Shown piece by piece: positions 61,914 to 64,000 of a stretch of DNA of 64,000 bases (within the stretch, counting starts at the first letter, position 1; the number at the start of each line of letters is the position of its first letter). Origin of the DNA: Thermoanaerobaculales bacterium (GTDB taxonomy: Bacteria; Acidobacteriota; Thermoanaerobaculia; Thermoanaerobaculales; Sulfomarinibacteraceae); assembly GCA_035358815.1 (NCBI GenBank), contig DAOPQC010000002.1, forward strand, positions 592,620 through 656,619. The letters are read 5' to 3'. Below the pieces are notes generated by a model that saw only the letters and a program-made list of their open reading frames with translations, was not told the DNA's origin and did no database searches. Both the position numbers and the translations under genes were made by a program.

Positions 61914-64000
61914 TCAGTCGTCGGGCGCCCCACGCTCGATCCAGTCGCGCAGCAGGTCGATCAGCGTGGCCGACAGGGGCGGCCCGCCGAGCGGCATCCG
62001 CGACCCGGCGATCGAGGGGTCGCCGGTCACCTTGAGGAAGAGGTAGCTCGCCGCCGGGCTGTTCGGCTCGATCCGGTCGAGGGTCGGCCGCTCGTTCGAC
62101 GGCACGTTGACGATGTTGCCGTAGGCGGCGCCGGCGGAAAGGTTCATGCCCTGCGCCGGCGAGGAGCCGCCATGGCAGCCCGCGAAGGCGCAGCTGGCCG
62201 TGAAGATCTGGCTCTGCACCTGGCTGAAGGTGGCGCCGCCGCCGCCGCCTTCGACGACCACGGTGCGGGTGTCCGGGCTGGGGTCGGCCAGGCCTTGCGA
62301 GTCGGTGACCGTGAAGGTCACGGTGTAGGTGCCGGAGGCGGTGTAGGTGTGGGGGCCCGGCGACAGCTCGGTCGAGCTGACGTCGTCGCCGAAGTCCCAG
62401 AGGTAGGTCATGGTGTCGCCGTCAGGGTCGGTGGCGGAGCCGGTGAAGACCACCGAGTCGTCCTCGTTGATGGTCACGCTGCCGGCCGGCTGGACGATGG
62501 TGCCCTCAGGCGGCCGGTTGACCGGCGGGCCGCCCCGCGCCCCGATGATCACCGAGGGCGCCGGGGCAGGGCTGACGTAGACCGCATCGTTGGTGACGTT
62601 GTCGACCACCGACATGTAGGCCGCGATCGGCCGCGCGGCGGTGAAGGTCACGACCAGGTCGTCGCGGGTCCGCTCCGACTGGGGCACCGAGGGGACGAGC
62701 TGGAAGACGCCTCTGACCTCGTTGGCGTAGGGCGCGAGGATGAGGTCGTTGGCGCCGAGCAGGCGGCCGTCGACGCTCCACACGCTGAAGGTCGCGGCGA
62801 CCTCGACCGGAGACGGGTTGAAGTAGCCGACGTTGCTGCGCCAGCCCTCCCCGGACGACGCCGGCCGGCTGGCGCCGAGCAGCAGGGCGCCCGAGCCCCG
62901 CAGCTCATCGGGCCTCACCGCCGGTGCGTACTGGCCGAAGGTGCCGCCGATCTGGGGGTTGCCGCGCTGGTCGTTGAAGATCCTCGAGGCCGCGGCCAGC
63001 GACTCCGGCGCGAGCAGCCGCATGGCGCCGTTTCCGTCGGCCCCGAACAGCGTCGCCACCGAGTCATCGATGACTGCCGTGCTGGCGCCACCGACGCCCA
63101 GCTCGACCGTCACGTCGGGCCCGGTCATGCCCCCCGCGCTCGATGGGTACCACTCCGCCCACACCGAGGCATCCTCGTCCGCGAGGTTGAAGACGCGGAG
63201 GTCGGTGCGCCAGTTGCTCCCCGCTTGGCCCATCACCCGCGACGCGACCGGCAGGATGAGCAGGCTCTCGGTGGCTCGCAGCTGGCCGCGCACCGCGCCG
63301 TTGGGGTAGTCGGGGCTGTGGACGTTGAGGTAGTAGTCCTCGGGGCGGGCCAGGATCGCCGCCTCGATCTCCTCGTCGACCGCGACCGAGCCGACCGCGA
63401 TGCCGCCCTCGAACTGGGCGTCGAAGCCGATCGCGATCGGCCGGTTCTGATCGGCGGTGCCGGCGTGGATGTGGGCCGCCGAGGGGGCGTCGACGTTGGC
63501 GACGGCCAGGAAGTAGTGAGCCGCGTGGTCGTCGAAGACCACGGCGCCGAAGCCCTCGCCGTCCGGGTCGCCGGCGTCATCGACCTGGCGGAAGCCGCGC
63601 ATGGTGCCGGCGATGGCCCTCCGAGAGGGCCCGTCGCCGAGGACCTGGCCGCGCACCGCGCCCCCCGGATGATCGGCGTTGTGGACGTTGACGTAGAAGC
63701 CCGCCGGATTGTCGCGGATGGCGGCGATGGTTTCCGGCGCGGCCGCCACGGTGCCGGAGGCGACATAGGTGCCAGGGGCGACCTCGGCAAAGACCGGGGC
63801 GAAGTTGACGACCACGCCGCCGTCCTGCCCGGCCGAGGCGGCGTGGATGTGGGACGCGGTGGGCTGGCTGATGTCGGTCACCCACAGGTGGTAGGTGACC
63901 GTGTCAGCGCCCAGGCCCACAACCCCCAGCCCCCAGCCGTCGGCGTCACCGCCGCCGACCTCCCGACTGCCCGCGAGGTGGGCCGCGAACCACGGGGTCT
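61914..64000 (-). CDS. CHRD/PKD/cytochrome-type surface protein (5' end cut by window)
   Basis: At least 695 residues; the frame is open through the right edge. Two CHRD domains (residues about 1-220 of the visible part, HIHAASAGQDGGVVVNF... and HIHAGTADQNRPIAIGF). Then a beta-sandwich region, a PKD domain (GSATDPDGDTMTYLWDFGDD), and a C-terminal heme-type segment with SCAFAGCHGG, where the motif is CX4CH rather than CXXCH. Likely secreted or surface-exposed electron-transfer protein. Confidence 0.8.
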   Translation of the reverse strand, partial: TPWFAAHLAGSREVGGGDADGWGLGVVGLGADTVTYHLWVTDISQPTASHIHAASAGQDGGVVVNFAPVFAEVAPGTYVASGTVAAAPETIAAIRDNPAGFYVNVHNADHPGGAVRGQVLGDGPSRRAIAGTMRGFRQVDDAGDPDGEGFGAVVFDDHAAHYFLAVANVDAPSAAHIHAGTADQNRPIAIGFDAQFEGGIAVGSVAVDEEIEAAILARPEDYYLNVHSPDYPNGAVRGQLRATESLLILPVASRVMGQAGSNWRTDLRVFNLADEDASVWAEWYPSSAGGMTGPDVTVELGVGGASTAVIDDSVATLFGADGNGAMRLLAPESLAAASRIFNDQRGNPQIGGTFGQYAPAVRPDELRGSGALLLGASRPASSGEGWRSNVGYFNPSPVEVAATFSVWSVDGRLLGANDLILAPYANEVRGVFQLVPSVPQSERTRDDLVVTFTAARPIAAYMSVVDNVTNDAVYVSPAPAPSVIIGARGGPPVNRPPEGTIVQPAGSVTINEDDSVVFTGSATDPDGDTMTYLWDFGDDVSSTELSPGPHTYTASGTYTVTFTVTDSQGLADPSPDTRTVVVEGGGGGATFSQVQSQIFTASCAFAGCHGGSSPAQGMNLSAGAAYGNIVNVPSNERPTLDRIEPNSPAASYLFLKVTGDPSIAGSRMPLGGPPLSATLIDLLRDWIERGAPDD

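Overview
This is a GC-rich stretch from a Gram-negative-type bacterium. An Acidobacteriota-like origin is my inference. It rests on high GC, a large Ser/Thr kinase with TPRs, a bacterial alpha-2-macroglobulin, a CHRD/PKD/cytochrome-type surface protein, and degenerate CGTTCC hexamer repeats between genes. No rRNA, tRNA or ribosomal protein gene is present to settle the phylum. There is no CRISPR array, phage module, transposase or integrase.

Region 1 (about 1-21.6 kb): after one plus-strand glycosyltransferase, nearly all genes are small and on the minus strand. They are membrane proteins of unknown function, VOC, cupin, SRPBCC and GNAT proteins, TrmO, a DJ-1/PfpI protein, a haloperoxidase, YjbR/MmcQ, a VIT1-type transporter, a styrene-oxide-isomerase-like protein, a CorA-like and an MgtE-like Mg2+ transporter, and DUF805 and ICMT-like proteins. 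Many are translationally coupled by ATGA or TGATG overlaps.

Region 2 (about 21.8-34.2 kb) is the accessory part and the most interesting. It holds two MazEF-type toxin-antitoxin pairs, each with a palindrome at the antitoxin start, and a DUF2442/DUF4160 pair. It has two paralogous outer-membrane-type proteins, each followed by a copy of the same GNAT gene at a different stage of decay, plus a third GNAT remnant. A DUF2200 gene is reduced to its fused ends. Several repeats occur in 2-3 copies, and three integron attC-like sites lie at the 3' side of minus-strand genes. Composition is visibly AT-richer from about 28.5 to 34 kb. With no integrase in view this resembles a cluster of attC sites lacking an integrase (CALIN). 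Its right end carries DUF5343, a HEPN RNase-like protein and a RecF/OLD-like ATPase, a plausible undescribed defence or toxin-antitoxin module.

Region 3 (34.2-64 kb) looks like ordinary chromosome with long genes. In order: a 2021-residue alpha-2-macroglobulin, a Ser/Thr kinase, a glycosyltransferase-methyltransferase fusion, a GT-C-like membrane protein, a TPR protein, a YhhN protein and an AIR-synthase/HAD fusion. Then come an oligopeptide-type ABC substrate-binding protein with two permeases but no ATPase, an NtrC-type regulator, a UbiA-family decaprenyl-phosphate phosphoribosyltransferase, a secreted beta-propeller-like protein, and a CHRD/PKD/cytochrome-type protein cut by the right edge of the window.
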